Origin: a virus
DNA: 64,000 nt
Strand: one strand, 5' to 3'
Virus record (IMG/VR): IMGVR_UViG_3300031687_000007
Span: 1-64,000 of that record
The position numbers and the translations under genes were made by a program. Below the pieces are notes generated by a model, which saw only the letters and a program-made list of their open reading frames with translations, was not told the origin of the DNA and made no database searches. Positions within the stretch are counted from its first letter, which is position 1. Each line of letters opens with the position of its first letter. Shown here one piece after another: positions 43,386-49,891 of this stretch.

Positions 43386-43681
43386 TACTCCTCCTCCATT
43401 TCCATAACTTCTTTAACTAATTCATTGCGTCTAATAGCAATACGTAGTGCAATGTCTTCTTTACCTGCCATCTTATTACAGAATGAGTGAGAGTTACCTA
43501 GCAACTCACCACACCTAATATGTGATATGCCTTTGGCTCTCAACTCAATAAACTGTATAAGCTGTAGCTTAGTGAAAGGAATAGAAGGCCTTCCTATCTT
43601 CTTACCTTCACCTTTAGGTACAAACTTGGATTTAGCCGGCTTAAGTGCTGGAGGTATGACTGGTTTAAATACAATACTCAT
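43385..43681 (-). CDS. Small HTH protein, copy 2 of a tandem pair
   Basis: The 98-residue protein begins MSIVFKPVIPPALKP, followed by a basic linker with GRPSIPF, and an HTH region in which LIQFIELRAKGISHIRCGEL is followed by LGNSHSFCNKMAGK. It ends acidic (EVMEMEEE). Shared start residues and HTH spacing with 43032-43385 mark them as paralogues. The basic linker is typical of DNA-binding proteins. Confidence 0.65.
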   Translation of the reverse strand: MSIVFKPVIPPALKPAKSKFVPKGEGKKIGRPSIPFTKLQLIQFIELRAKGISHIRCGELLGNSHSFCNKMAGKEDIALRIAIRRNELVKEVMEMEEE

Positions 43682-43692
43682 GGCATTACTCC

Positions 43693-44013
43693 TTAAATAA
43701 TAGCGTTAAGTAGGAACTTTGCTAAAAGTACGCCTATAACAGCTCCAGTTAATGACACAAAGAACATACCTGTAAGAGTAGGTGGCTTATCTGTCTCAAC
43801 AACAATTGGCTTAGTTACCTTACTAGGTGTACCTGCAGCCGTAGTAGGCCTATCATGACCATACCGAGTCTTTAATTTACTAATACGAACACCTACAGCA
43901 ATAGGTGTACGCCCAATAGACTCTGCAATTGCTTCATTAGAGCAACCTGCTAAGTAGCTATCCCATACAAAGTCATTGTCTTTTACTGACCACTGCTTTC
44001 TTTCATTACTCAT
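43693..44013 (-). CDS. HTH-membrane fusion protein
   Basis: The start used is ATG 44013 with AGGAG 7 bases upstream, overlapping the previous TGA by 4 bases. The 106-residue product has a SANT/HTH-like domain (WSVKDNDFVWDSYLAGCSNE, AIAESIGRTPIAVGVRIS), a Pro/Thr linker and a C-terminal membrane span (GMFFVSLTGAVIGVLLAKFL). A DNA-binding domain anchored to the membrane by its C-terminus is unusual; it could tether DNA at the membrane. That is a guess. Confidence 0.65.
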   Translation of the reverse strand: MSNERKQWSVKDNDFVWDSYLAGCSNEAIAESIGRTPIAVGVRISKLKTRYGHDRPTTAAGTPSKVTKPIVVETDKPPTLTGMFFVSLTGAVIGVLLAKFLLNAII

Positions 44014-44207
44014 TCGTCTGCTCCTTGTCCGCTCAGGTATCGCATTGCCCAATCGGATTTAATATTAGAATTGTTAATTGACCTACGTACCTTACCTAAC
44101 TGTTCTTCTAGATCAGCTTTCTGCCTCTCCAACTTACAGCGGTAACCGTACTGTTCTTGGATCACTGTTACTAACTCAGCATCCGACCTATACTTTAGAT
44201 CAGACAT
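44010..44207 (-). CDS. 65-residue coiled-coil protein
   Basis: GGAGG lies 9 bases before ATG 44207. The product (MSDLKYRSDAELVTVIQEQY...) has a helix with heptads (LERQKADLEEQLGKVRRSIN) and ends WAMRYLSGQGADE. It overlaps the upstream gene by 8 bases and the downstream HTH-membrane gene by 4. Probably a small scaffold or adaptor. No family is recognised. Confidence 0.55.
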   Translation of the reverse strand: MSDLKYRSDAELVTVIQEQYGYRCKLERQKADLEEQLGKVRRSINNSNIKSDWAMRYLSGQGADE

Positions 44208-44586
44208 CGTCATCATCCTCCATGTTAATAACACCTTCAGTGGTGATAGACATAATCTTACTACCACATACACCATAGGCAGCAACCCACAATGGAGTAT
44301 TACCTGTCATGTAGAAGTCACCACCCTTGTACCCATGGAACACTTTACCCATAGCATCTTTACATTGGGTCAGTAACTCGAAAACTGTCTTAGATGAGTC
44401 ATATGGCTCAAATGCTAGATCAGAGTAGTAACCACGATAACTATCTAGGTCACCCAACCCCTCAATCAACATATCTCCCGGCAACTCTTTTAGTGCCTCA
44501 ATCATGTCACCTAAGGTCATCTGGCTCTCCGAACGCTTCAATGCCTCTTCTGCCATTATTCCATCAATTAAATGTTGTAAGTTCAT
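44200..44586 (-). CDS. Conserved phage protein of unknown function (SYRGYYSDLAFEP family)
   Basis: The 128-residue protein contains the phrase LDSYRGYYSDLAFEPYD and, 35 residues on, GKVFHGYKGGDFYMTGNTP, then LWVAAYGVCGSKI. These are hallmarks of an uncharacterised family found in many phages and prophages. The N-terminal part (MTLGDMIEALKELPGD) is also typical. It ends with a run of Asp. Start and stop overlap neighbours. The family has no assigned function I can cite. Confidence 0.72.
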   Translation of the reverse strand: MNLQHLIDGIMAEEALKRSESQMTLGDMIEALKELPGDMLIEGLGDLDSYRGYYSDLAFEPYDSSKTVFELLTQCKDAMGKVFHGYKGGDFYMTGNTPLWVAAYGVCGSKIMSITTEGVINMEDDDDV

Positions 44587-44786
44587 TATTTCATACTCCT
44601 TGTATCCCAGTTCTCAATGATAGTACTACCACTTATACCCTGCTTGACCCTATCTTTAGGACGAGTGTCTTCCCCAACAGGCTCATACAGATGTTTAGTA
44701 CATGCAATACCAAATACTTGACCATCTTGATGGATACCTTTAACAACAGGTAACCCCTTCTGACAACCATCACAGCTATTAGTCAT
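44586..44786 (-). CDS. 66-residue Cys-containing protein
   Basis: The protein begins MTNSCDGCQKGLPVVKG and has a third Cys and a His further on (IACTKHLYEP), suggesting a zinc knuckle. It is hydrophilic and ends IENWDTRSMK. Its start overlaps the preceding membrane-protein gene by 4 bases and its stop the next gene by 1. Function is unknown. Confidence 0.55.
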   Translation of the reverse strand: MTNSCDGCQKGLPVVKGIHQDGQVFGIACTKHLYEPVGEDTRPKDRVKQGISGSTIIENWDTRSMK

Positions 44787-45106
44787 TTGGACTCCCTTGC
44801 TTCATCCATCTCAGCACGTACCTTAAGTAATAACTCCTCCAACTCCTCAGGAGAGTTTACAACTTCAAATCGTGCATTCTCTTGAGAAGCACTCTCACTC
44901 TTTATATAGTGCATAAACAGCATGTGTGCTCGGTTAACACTACTCAATGTGACAACCACTAACAGATTGACTACACCGAAGAATACACACGTAAGTATAA
45001 ATAATAGGTTTGGATCAATAGACCCTCCCCCTGATATATGTACTGACACTGATGCCATTACAATAACTGGCAGCACTATTAATGCCTTGGTTACATTAGT
45101 TAACAT
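44783..45106 (-). CDS. Two-span membrane protein
   Basis: The 107-residue protein has hydrophobic segments at about residues 7-24 (KALIVLPVIVMASVSVHI) and 34-55 (LLFILTCVFFGVVNLLVVVT), then a charged, mostly acidic helical tail (EELEELLLKVRAEMDEARES). A terminator and a vRNAP-type promoter lie upstream. An early inner-membrane protein is likely; superinfection or metabolic effects cannot be told apart. Confidence 0.6.
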   Translation of the reverse strand: MLTNVTKALIVLPVIVMASVSVHISGGGSIDPNLLFILTCVFFGVVNLLVVVTLSSVNRAHMLFMHYIKSESASQENARFEVVNSPEELEELLLKVRAEMDEARESK

Positions 45107-45129
45107 ATACGTTCACCTCATAGTTTTAT

Positions 45130-45154
45130 AAAAAAAGACTCCAATTAAGGAGTC
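45130..45154 (-). terminator. Terminator between H1 promoter and downstream early genes
   Basis: GACTCC and GGAGTC pair around AATTAA; on the minus strand a run of TTTTTT follows. It lies between the H1 promoter (45223) and the gene at 45106, so most RNA from H1 would end here. Confidence 0.88.
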
Positions 45155-45160
45155 GTAGGG

Positions 45161-45206
45161 TTTGAAATGGACAATTACTAGTAAAATTACTAGTCTTTGA
45201 AATGGA
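45161..45206. repeat. 11-bp direct repeats flanking an 18-bp palindrome
   Basis: TTTGAAATGGA occurs at 45161-45171 and 45196-45206, with the palindrome ACTAGTAA-AA-TTACTAGT (45177-45194) between them. The near-symmetric layout suggests a protein or RNA-structure site. Confidence 0.75.
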
Positions 45207-45222
45207 TGATTTAGTTCACCAA

Positions 45223-45239
45223 AGGGCACGGAGTGCCCT
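45223..45239 (-). promoter_or_regulatory. Virion-RNAP-type hairpin promoter (H1)
   Basis: The plus strand reads AGGGCAC-GGA-GTGCCCT, a perfect 7-bp stem with a GGA loop, preceded by TTCACCAAA. Counting the loop centre as -11, +1 and +2 fall on C45220 and C45219, the same CC placing as N4 P2. Transcription would run leftward. This is the best match of the four sites. Confidence 0.85.
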
Positions 45240-45246
45240 CCCTAAT

Positions 45247-46230
45247 CTATGATAGTGCGTACTCTGATTTACGGATCAATGATGCTAGATCATCAGAATC
45301 CTTTGTTATGGATATATTTTGACCAGTTACATCCTTTACAAATATCTCCATAGCATTCATCTCAGACAAGGTAGCAAGTATCTCTCGATAATTCCTACGT
45401 ACCGTATTCATATGGTTCGGTGATGCCCAGAATGAGTCATGAATGTGAGCTATTTGGATCCCCTGCTTATTGCCCATACGAATCATCATACGTGCTACCC
45501 ACCCATCTAAACTATGAATGAAGTTAGGACATAATGGAGTGTACTTACCACTAGGCTGGTTATTAGTATGACGGTACGTAAAGGTAGTATGATCAAGCTC
45601 ATCTACCTCAATACGAGTATCAATAGCCTCAGTAACTCGTACCTTAGCTATGTGACCATCTGGAGTACTCCACTTATGGAACAGTGCACCTGCATCCCAA
45701 CAATCGTTGATTAATTCCTTCACATCTTCTGCACCACTAAAGGATGAGAACAGTACCTTATCGAAAGCATCCTTCTGAGCTTGTGTAAGCGTCTCCTGGA
45801 CACTCTTGTTGTAATAGTGCGTCATTATAGGCTTCTTAACATCACCTCTCACAACAGCATCTGTTGGATCTAACAGCATGTTCATGCCATCAGCTACCTT
45901 AGTGTATACGTCTTCCCTGTTACCCGTATCAATAAGGTTAACCGCAGCTGCAGTCTTCTTACATCCTGACAGGCATGCCATCACCTGTAGACCAGACGCA
46001 GTAGCATCTAATGACATTACATATCCTGTGGGAATACCCTTCAATGCATCTTTATGTGCATTAAGAGCCTTCACAAACAAGAACTTGTTATCTGCTTCAG
46101 GCGCCATGTCGTACAAGTCCTTCTCATTACAATCAAACCAGAATATCCTCTGCTGCCAAGTAAGCTTGTCCATACCAAACTCATTAGCTGCTGCTATCTT
46201 GATGTACTCTAAACCTGTAAACGTTTCCAT
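45247..46230 (-). CDS. RNA polymerase subunit RNAP2 (N4 gp16-like)
   Basis: The 327-residue protein is the catalytic C-terminal half of a T7-type RNA polymerase. It has motif A SLDATASGLQ (D75), motif B KKPIMTHYYNKS (K132, Y140; spacing 8 as in T7) and motif C with FIHSLDG (238-243) and HIHDSF (D265). In N4, the T7-like enzyme for middle genes is split in two proteins, gp15 and gp16; the same split is seen here. It must pair with RNAP1 (46419-47285). A 60-residue gene lies between them. RNAP2 would transcribe the replication genes. Confidence 0.92.
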   Translation of the reverse strand: METFTGLEYIKIAAANEFGMDKLTWQQRIFWFDCNEKDLYDMAPEADNKFLFVKALNAHKDALKGIPTGYVMSLDATASGLQVMACLSGCKKTAAAVNLIDTGNREDVYTKVADGMNMLLDPTDAVVRGDVKKPIMTHYYNKSVQETLTQAQKDAFDKVLFSSFSGAEDVKELINDCWDAGALFHKWSTPDGHIAKVRVTEAIDTRIEVDELDHTTFTYRHTNNQPSGKYTPLCPNFIHSLDGWVARMMIRMGNKQGIQIAHIHDSFWASPNHMNTVRRNYREILATLSEMNAMEIFVKDVTGQNISITKDSDDLASLIRKSEYALS

Positions 46231-46239
46231 AGTGTTCCC

Positions 46240-46422
46240 CTAGTTAATGTTTAGTTCATCTAACTTATTTGCCAGCTCTCTAAGTAGCCAACTATGTAGC
46301 TCATAAATACCTGACTCAAACACATAGTAGTCACCATGGTTATCTATAGTGCCTATGTGCCCTGAGCCCATATACACTTCAATCTCATTAGGATTTACCA
46401 CACGATACGTCAATTCATTCAT
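46240..46422 (-). CDS. 60-residue protein between RNAP1 and RNAP2
   Basis: Its ATG overlaps the RNAP1 stop (ATGA), and RNAP2 begins 9 bases after its own stop. The protein begins MNELTYRVVNPNEIEVYMGS and has a helical end (SWLLRELANKLDELNIN). Its small size and tight coupling suggest a helper or bridging subunit of the heterodimeric polymerase, which is inference. No family is recognised. Confidence 0.6.
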   Translation of the reverse strand: MNELTYRVVNPNEIEVYMGSGHIGTIDNHGDYYVFESGIYELHSWLLRELANKLDELNIN

Positions 46423-47285
46423 AGTGTTATAACCTCTTGTTTTGTAAAGGATAATAGGGCTTTCTTATAGTCAGATGACTGAAAGTTTATGTGGTAACCT
46501 GATGAGTAAGACCTACCTCGCTTATCAAACTTCCACATGAAGTAGAATGGTATGTTCGTATACTCATGATACACACGCTTACTGGTTATACTCATGATCT
46601 TAAACTGAAGAGCTTTCTTAGGGGTATCCAGCTCCTTATTAGGTTGCTCTTTCATAGCCATAATCATGGGATCTAGCGTCCACTCAATAGACTGCAGTAT
46701 GTTCAAACAGTCCAAAGACTGACTATGGTTGTGATGGTTCTCCTTACCAAGAATACAGCTCTCTTCCTGAGTATGAAGACCGCCACCTTTGTTCATAGTC
46801 CACATCTTAGGCTTCAATACCAATGGTGGTACATACATGAACTCCTCGATCTTACTCAACACCTCAGTACTAGGTATTAGGTATGGCTCAATCGCTAGCG
46901 TCCCTGTAGGGTTCTCTGAGTAGTCATGAGCTAACAACTCATACAACTTACCCTCACATACTGCGATGATCTCAGCAGCTGTTTTGACCCCATCTAAGAG
47001 CTTTTCAGCCAGTAGAGGAGCAAGTGAACCGCACAATCCTTGAATAGGAGTGATTTCACCATTACACCGCATGATAGATGCAGCTAAATGGTAAGCAATG
47101 TCTAAAGATTCTACCCGTATCTCCTTAATACGTAGGTTCTTAGACTCATAGCTATACTGTTGATTCTTATACGTTTCTATTGCAAATACTAACCCTACAA
47201 TACTCTCTAAATCTGTGTCATCTTTTAACGATGACATTAGACCTCTACGTGAGTATGTAGTCTCCAACAATTCTTGCTTGTTCAT
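46419..47285 (-). CDS. RNA polymerase subunit RNAP1 (N4 gp15-like)
   Basis: The 288-residue protein represents the N-terminal half of the T7-like enzyme. Near its C-terminus FYMWKFDKRGRSYSSGYHIN contains the DxRGR motif of T7 RNAP (DWRGR), followed by SDYKKALLSF. Residues 160-200 hold 'WTMNKGGGLHTQEES' like the fork between promoter-binding and catalytic parts. The size is close to N4 gp15 (269). It would associate with RNAP2 to transcribe middle genes. Confidence 0.9.
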   Translation of the reverse strand: MNKQELLETTYSRRGLMSSLKDDTDLESIVGLVFAIETYKNQQYSYESKNLRIKEIRVESLDIAYHLAASIMRCNGEITPIQGLCGSLAPLLAEKLLDGVKTAAEIIAVCEGKLYELLAHDYSENPTGTLAIEPYLIPSTEVLSKIEEFMYVPPLVLKPKMWTMNKGGGLHTQEESCILGKENHHNHSQSLDCLNILQSIEWTLDPMIMAMKEQPNKELDTPKKALQFKIMSITSKRVYHEYTNIPFYFMWKFDKRGRSYSSGYHINFQSSDYKKALLSFTKQEVITL

Positions 47286-47298
47286 AAGTATTCCTTGG

Positions 47299-47547
47299 TT
47301 AGAATGGCATATAAGGTATAACTTTCTGGACTATCTGAGTGGCTACTTCCCTATGGATCACATATGTATCAGACCTAGTGCCCCATACAACCTTCAAATG
47401 TTCCATCTTGTAGTAGTCAGCAGCATGTTGCTCACATATGTTGTCACAACTCTGCATAAACCCGCTTATCTCCTCAATATAGTGAGGCTTAAACAGGTTA
47501 ATCTTAGTCACCAGCTTCTTACATTCACAAGTGTGTTCACATACCAT
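47299..47547 (-). CDS. Cys-rich early protein
   Basis: The 82-residue protein starts MVCEHTCECKKLVTKINLFK and has further Cys at DNICEQHA. CxxxCxC near the start and His nearby could bind zinc. It lies 13 bases before the RNAP1 gene. Composition is otherwise mixed. No family is recognised. Confidence 0.55.
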   Translation of the reverse strand: MVCEHTCECKKLVTKINLFKPHYIEEISGFMQSCDNICEQHAADYYKMEHLKVVWGTRSDTYVIHREVATQIVQKVIPYMPF

Positions 47548-47556
47548 GACAACTCC

Positions 47557-47763
47557 TTACATATAGTCAGTTAGGTCAACATCCCTTGAATGTAGGTAAG
47601 TCTTGATCAACTCATCTGCAAACTCCTGGTCAATACTTCCAGAGTCTAGGTCAGCTATCAATTTGATTGCTAATGCAGTGTAAAACCCGTATTCGGTTAT
47701 TGCCCATGGCTCTATATCAAATATATAGTCACTAAAACGGTTCAGGAACTCTATTGTGCTCAT
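47557..47763 (-). CDS. 68-residue helical acidic early protein
   Basis: GGAGAA lies 6-7 bases before the ATG at 47763. The product (MSTIEFLNRFSDYIFDIEPW...) is predicted helical and acidic (DLDSGSIDQEFADELIK). It overlaps the upstream gene by 32 bases. It may be a host-protein inhibitor of the kind common in the early region of N4-like phages. Function is unknown. Confidence 0.55.
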   Translation of the reverse strand: MSTIEFLNRFSDYIFDIEPWAITEYGFYTALAIKLIADLDSGSIDQEFADELIKTYLHSRDVDLTDYM

Positions 47764-47983
47764 TGTAATTCTCCACTCTTATTTTAATTTCTCTAGCTAC
47801 AAACATACACACCCTGTAACTACACATAGTCTTCCCGAAAGTCAGCAATAGCGTGACTCTCTTAGCTGTAATACATCTATCACAACTACATTGGTGATAT
47901 TTGCTAGGTACAAGTCTTGATATAAATACCTTGTTAGGCATTGCCATAAACATCTTAAATTCTATCTCCTTGCATACATCCAT
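47732..47983 (-). CDS. Cys-rich basic early protein
   Basis: The start is set at ATG 47983 with AGGAGG just upstream (spacing 4); the frame extends to 48031. The 83-residue product contains YHQCSCDRC and two later Cys (TMCSYRVC), with a 'KVFISRLVPSK' stretch before them. The closely spaced CxCxxC may be a zinc site. Function is unknown. Confidence 0.6.
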   Translation of the reverse strand: MDVCKEIEFKMFMAMPNKVFISRLVPSKYHQCSCDRCITAKRVTLLLTFGKTMCSYRVCMFVAREIKIRVENYNEHNRVPEPF

Positions 47984-48056
47984 GAGACCTCCTGTAACTA
48001 TCTCTAAGACAATATAAGACTTACCATACACAATGTGCAGAGTAAGCCTTTAAACA

Positions 48057-48206
48057 TCATACAGAGCCTTCTAGCGCCTCTGACTTGCTTCTAATCAACT
48101 TGTAAGGAGATACAAACGTAAATATACGGTTATACTCCTCATTGTCACACTCAGATGGATGAAAATGCTCTTCAGCCAACGTGGATACATCAATAAATTC
48201 AAACAT
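48057..48206 (-). CDS. 49-residue early protein
   Basis: GGGGAA lies 6 bases before the ATG at 48206, and the stop of the gene upstream is 2 bases away. The product begins MFEFIDVSTLAEEHFHPSEC and continues into a NRIFTFVSPYKLIRSKSEA segment. Acidic N-terminus and mixed C-terminus. The good initiation site makes it likely real. Function is unknown. Confidence 0.6.
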   Translation of the reverse strand: MFEFIDVSTLAEEHFHPSECDNEEYNRIFTFVSPYKLIRSKSEALEGSV

Positions 48207-48208
48207 AA

Positions 48209-48478
48209 CTATTCCCCAATGTTATATGAACAACCATTCTCTTGACGGGTGATATCCTTACGTGGAATACCATTGCCAACTAGGTCAGCAATACACTCAT
48301 TCTGAATGTCATACTGGTCTTGATACTGAACAAATGAGTTAACTCCCTTGTCCATCAATATTGATAAACTAAATAAAACTACAGTCGAAACAATCACTGC
48401 ACATGTTATTAATAACACCATGTTTATAGTATTATTATTATTACCAATACTCGCACTACGCTCTAATTTTCTACGCAT
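48209..48478 (-). CDS. Single-span early membrane protein
   Basis: The 89-residue protein has a basic N-terminus (MRRKLERSASIGNNNN), one span (about residues 19-41, VLLITCAVIVSTVVLFSLS) and a soluble, Cys-containing C-terminal part (ECIADL...ENGCSYN) expected in the periplasm. The two Cys could form a disulphide there. Such topology suits a superinfection-exclusion or receptor-blocking protein. That role is inferred only. Confidence 0.6.
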   Translation of the reverse strand: MRRKLERSASIGNNNNTINMVLLITCAVIVSTVVLFSLSILMDKGVNSFVQYQDQYDIQNECIADLVGNGIPRKDITRQENGCSYNIGE

Positions 48479-48503
48479 TTCCTACTCCACTTATATTAAT
48501 TTA

Positions 48504-48533
48504 AAGGGAGACCACATAACGTGATCCCCCCTT
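48504..48533 (-). terminator. Probable terminator after 48541-48900 gene
   Basis: AAGGG..CCAC pairs with GTG..CCCTT around ATAAC, with G-T wobbles and a mismatch. On the minus strand TTTAAATT follows. Its position 8 bases after the stop supports a terminator, though the stem is imperfect. Confidence 0.5.
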
Positions 48534-48540
48534 GGTATTA

Positions 48541-48900
48541 CTAGTCACCGAATACATCATCTTCAGTGAACGGAGAGTTATAGAACAACTCTTCAGTACT
48601 AAACTTAGCAATGAATGCAGCTTTACCAGCTGGGTTACCATTCACCCAAGCAAGGTTAATCTTCTTGCCTTTAGCGTTAACTCGAAAGACCACTGTACCC
48701 TTAGGTAAAGTTTCCATCTGAAGCACTGCCTCACGCTCTTTAAAGTACTGACCATCAACATTATCCCAATGTGCTTGGATCGAACTATGTAAGTTCAAGA
48801 TTCCACACTGGTTACCTTCGGAATCATATACGAATACACCAGGTGCATTGTTGTATACGATAGGAGTTACTGTTGCTTTTACTGAGGTATTTGCTTTCAT
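48541..48900 (-). CDS. Early hypothetical protein, beta-rich
   Basis: The 119-residue protein (MKANTSVKATVTPIVYNNAP...) has repeating strand-like segments and a possible OB-like or SH3-like fold, ending acidic (SPFTEDDVFGD). It is near the right end of the early region and has an unusually long, G-free leader upstream (minus strand). No family is recognised. It may be one of the first proteins made after infection. Confidence 0.6.
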   Translation of the reverse strand: MKANTSVKATVTPIVYNNAPGVFVYDSEGNQCGILNLHSSIQAHWDNVDGQYFKEREAVLQMETLPKGTVVFRVNAKGKKINLAWVNGNPAGKAAFIAKFSTEELFYNSPFTEDDVFGD

Positions 48901-48928
48901 AATATGTTCCGTATTAATAAAGAATTAA

Positions 48929-48944
48929 GACACGAAGTTGTGTC
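48929..48944 (-). terminator. Hairpin with T-rich flank
   Basis: GACAC and GTGTC form a 5-bp stem (extendable by a G-T pair) around GAAGTT; TTAATTCTTTATT follows on the minus strand. It could be a weak terminator or a leader hairpin of the 48541-48900 gene. Confidence 0.4.
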
Positions 48945-49011
48945 ATTTATATAAGAAGAAAGGTTCGCTTGACCTAACTGTTAGTTAAGTACTCTTGCCC
49001 TATCTTCATAC

Positions 49012-49145
49012 ATAGAGTAAGAAGGGTTAGTATGTGTGAGGGTTTGATTTGAGTGAGGATGGTGGTTGTGGTTAGTATTAGAGTGGGTGTGAAATGTAGG
49101 AGGAGAGAGGTAGAGTAAGATATATGGAAGTTTATAAGAGGTAAA
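49012..49145. other. 134-base tract with no C on the plus strand
   Basis: From 49012 to 49145 not one C occurs on the plus strand, while G is frequent. The minus-strand transcript would therefore have no G. Neighbouring sequence has normal C content. No short repeat unit explains it, and it encodes no likely protein. Confidence 0.9.
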
Positions 49146-49255
49146 CCTAATTAAACCAGTGGTATAGCCCGTAGCCAGTAGCTTTCCTTGCCCTATCTTG
49201 TTGGTTGTTTGGTGTGATTTGTTGGTGTGATTTCTTAGCTTGTGGTAAAAATATA

Positions 49256-49275
49256 CCCCACCCGTTAGGGTGAGG
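49256..49275 (-). terminator. Terminator after first early gene
   Basis: CACCC and GGGTG pair around GTTA, extended by CC/GG across a mismatch. The minus strand continues TATATTTTTA. It lies 8 bases after the stop of the 49283-49510 gene. Confidence 0.8.
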
Positions 49276-49282
49276 ATTAGGC

Positions 49283-49510
49283 TTAGGCCTTGGCTTCGTC
49301 TGATGCTAGGCGTAGTGCTTTGCGATGAGCGAATAGGTCTGCTAGTGTCATGTCAGCGTCTGCTAGAGCTTCGTTGACCATGTTGGTTGATGCTACTTCC
49401 ATAGCGATGGCACCGTTAGCTAGTGAGATCATAGCTGAGTCGGTGAAGAGTGCTGCGTGATTCACTTGTGATGCGATGAATGCTGTTGTACGTGCTACTT
49501 GCTTGAACAT
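49283..49510 (-). CDS. First early gene, 75-residue hypothetical protein
   Basis: AAGGAAT lies 6 bases before the ATG. The product begins MFKQVARTTAFIASQVNHAA, is predicted helical throughout, Ala-rich and mildly amphipathic, and ends RKALRLASDEAKA. Its G+C and Ala codon use are higher than those of its neighbours. It has its own terminator and is the rightmost minus-strand gene, so it is expected to be the first gene to enter the cell. Function is unknown. Confidence 0.65.
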   Translation of the reverse strand: MFKQVARTTAFIASQVNHAALFTDSAMISLANGAIAMEVASTNMVNEALADADMTLADLFAHRKALRLASDEAKA

Positions 49511-49891
49511 ATGTAATTCCTTAAGGTTAATTTAATTGTGGTTGGTACCGTTCATTGAATAAGAAAGCTTTTGCTGTTGGTGTGAAAGGCTTAACGTCCC
49601 TTGGTAGTCTTATAGGGGGGGGGTCTTTGTTTGTTCTAGTCTCTGCTTCTTAAGTACTGTGTCAGCCTCAACATATAATATTTCTGAAAATACCTATATT
49701 AGTTTTTCTGTATATACGGGGTACTTGTAAAGAGAGACGTACTTATGTACTATCCTCTTATACTACTCCTGTTAAGGATATATAGGTGAGTAAGGCGAAG
49801 CGAAGCGAGAGCCTTACGAACCGTGTATTGTATTAATGATCTGTTATATGTAGACTATGACTCTATTATAAATATTATAGCGGTTATTGTT
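49511..49891. other. 381-base divergent gap containing presumed genome terminus
   Basis: No convincing gene is present between the first early gene and the gp69-like gene. It holds a run of 9 G (49615-49623), AT-rich segments, a GTACTTATGTAC repeat (49739-49750), a TCCT/AGGA hairpin near 49767-49778, and a perfect stem GTAAGGC/GCCTTAC (49790-49817) with a 14-base loop containing GAAGC twice. The early and terminase ends of the N4 map meet here. Confidence 0.55.
49790..49817. repeat. 7-bp perfect stem-loop upstream of gp69-like gene
   Basis: GTAAGGC and GCCTTAC flank GAAGCGAAGCGAGA. No T-tract follows on the plus strand; on the minus strand the stem runs into TCACCTATAT. Role unknown; a packaging or terminator-like signal is possible. 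Confidence 0.65.

Larger units (their letters stand above)
45130..45220 (-). ncRNA. Candidate ~90-nt early RNA or attenuator leader
   Basis: RNA begun at H1 with N4 geometry (+1 at C45220 of the template) would stop at the 45130-45154 terminator, giving about 90 nt. It has no start codon with a ribosome binding site. Its centre is a perfect inverted repeat (ACTAGTAA/TTACTAGT, 45177-45194) flanked by two copies of TTTGAAATGGA. It may be a small RNA, or a leader controlling read-through into the 44.8-45.1 kb genes. Confidence 0.45.
48901..49282. other. 382-base gene-free region near presumed genome end
   Basis: No frame with a start and ribosome binding site is found. Contents are a hairpin at 48929-48944 (GACAC/GTGTC, T-rich on the minus side), a C-free tract at 49012-49145, an unremarkable stretch, and a terminator at 49256-49275. 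This may be part of a terminal repeat. Confidence 0.6.

Noticed and set aside
49733-49750. GTACTTATGTAC as a virion-RNAP promoter
   Set aside because: It has a 4-base loop and no GGA, unlike the four sites accepted.
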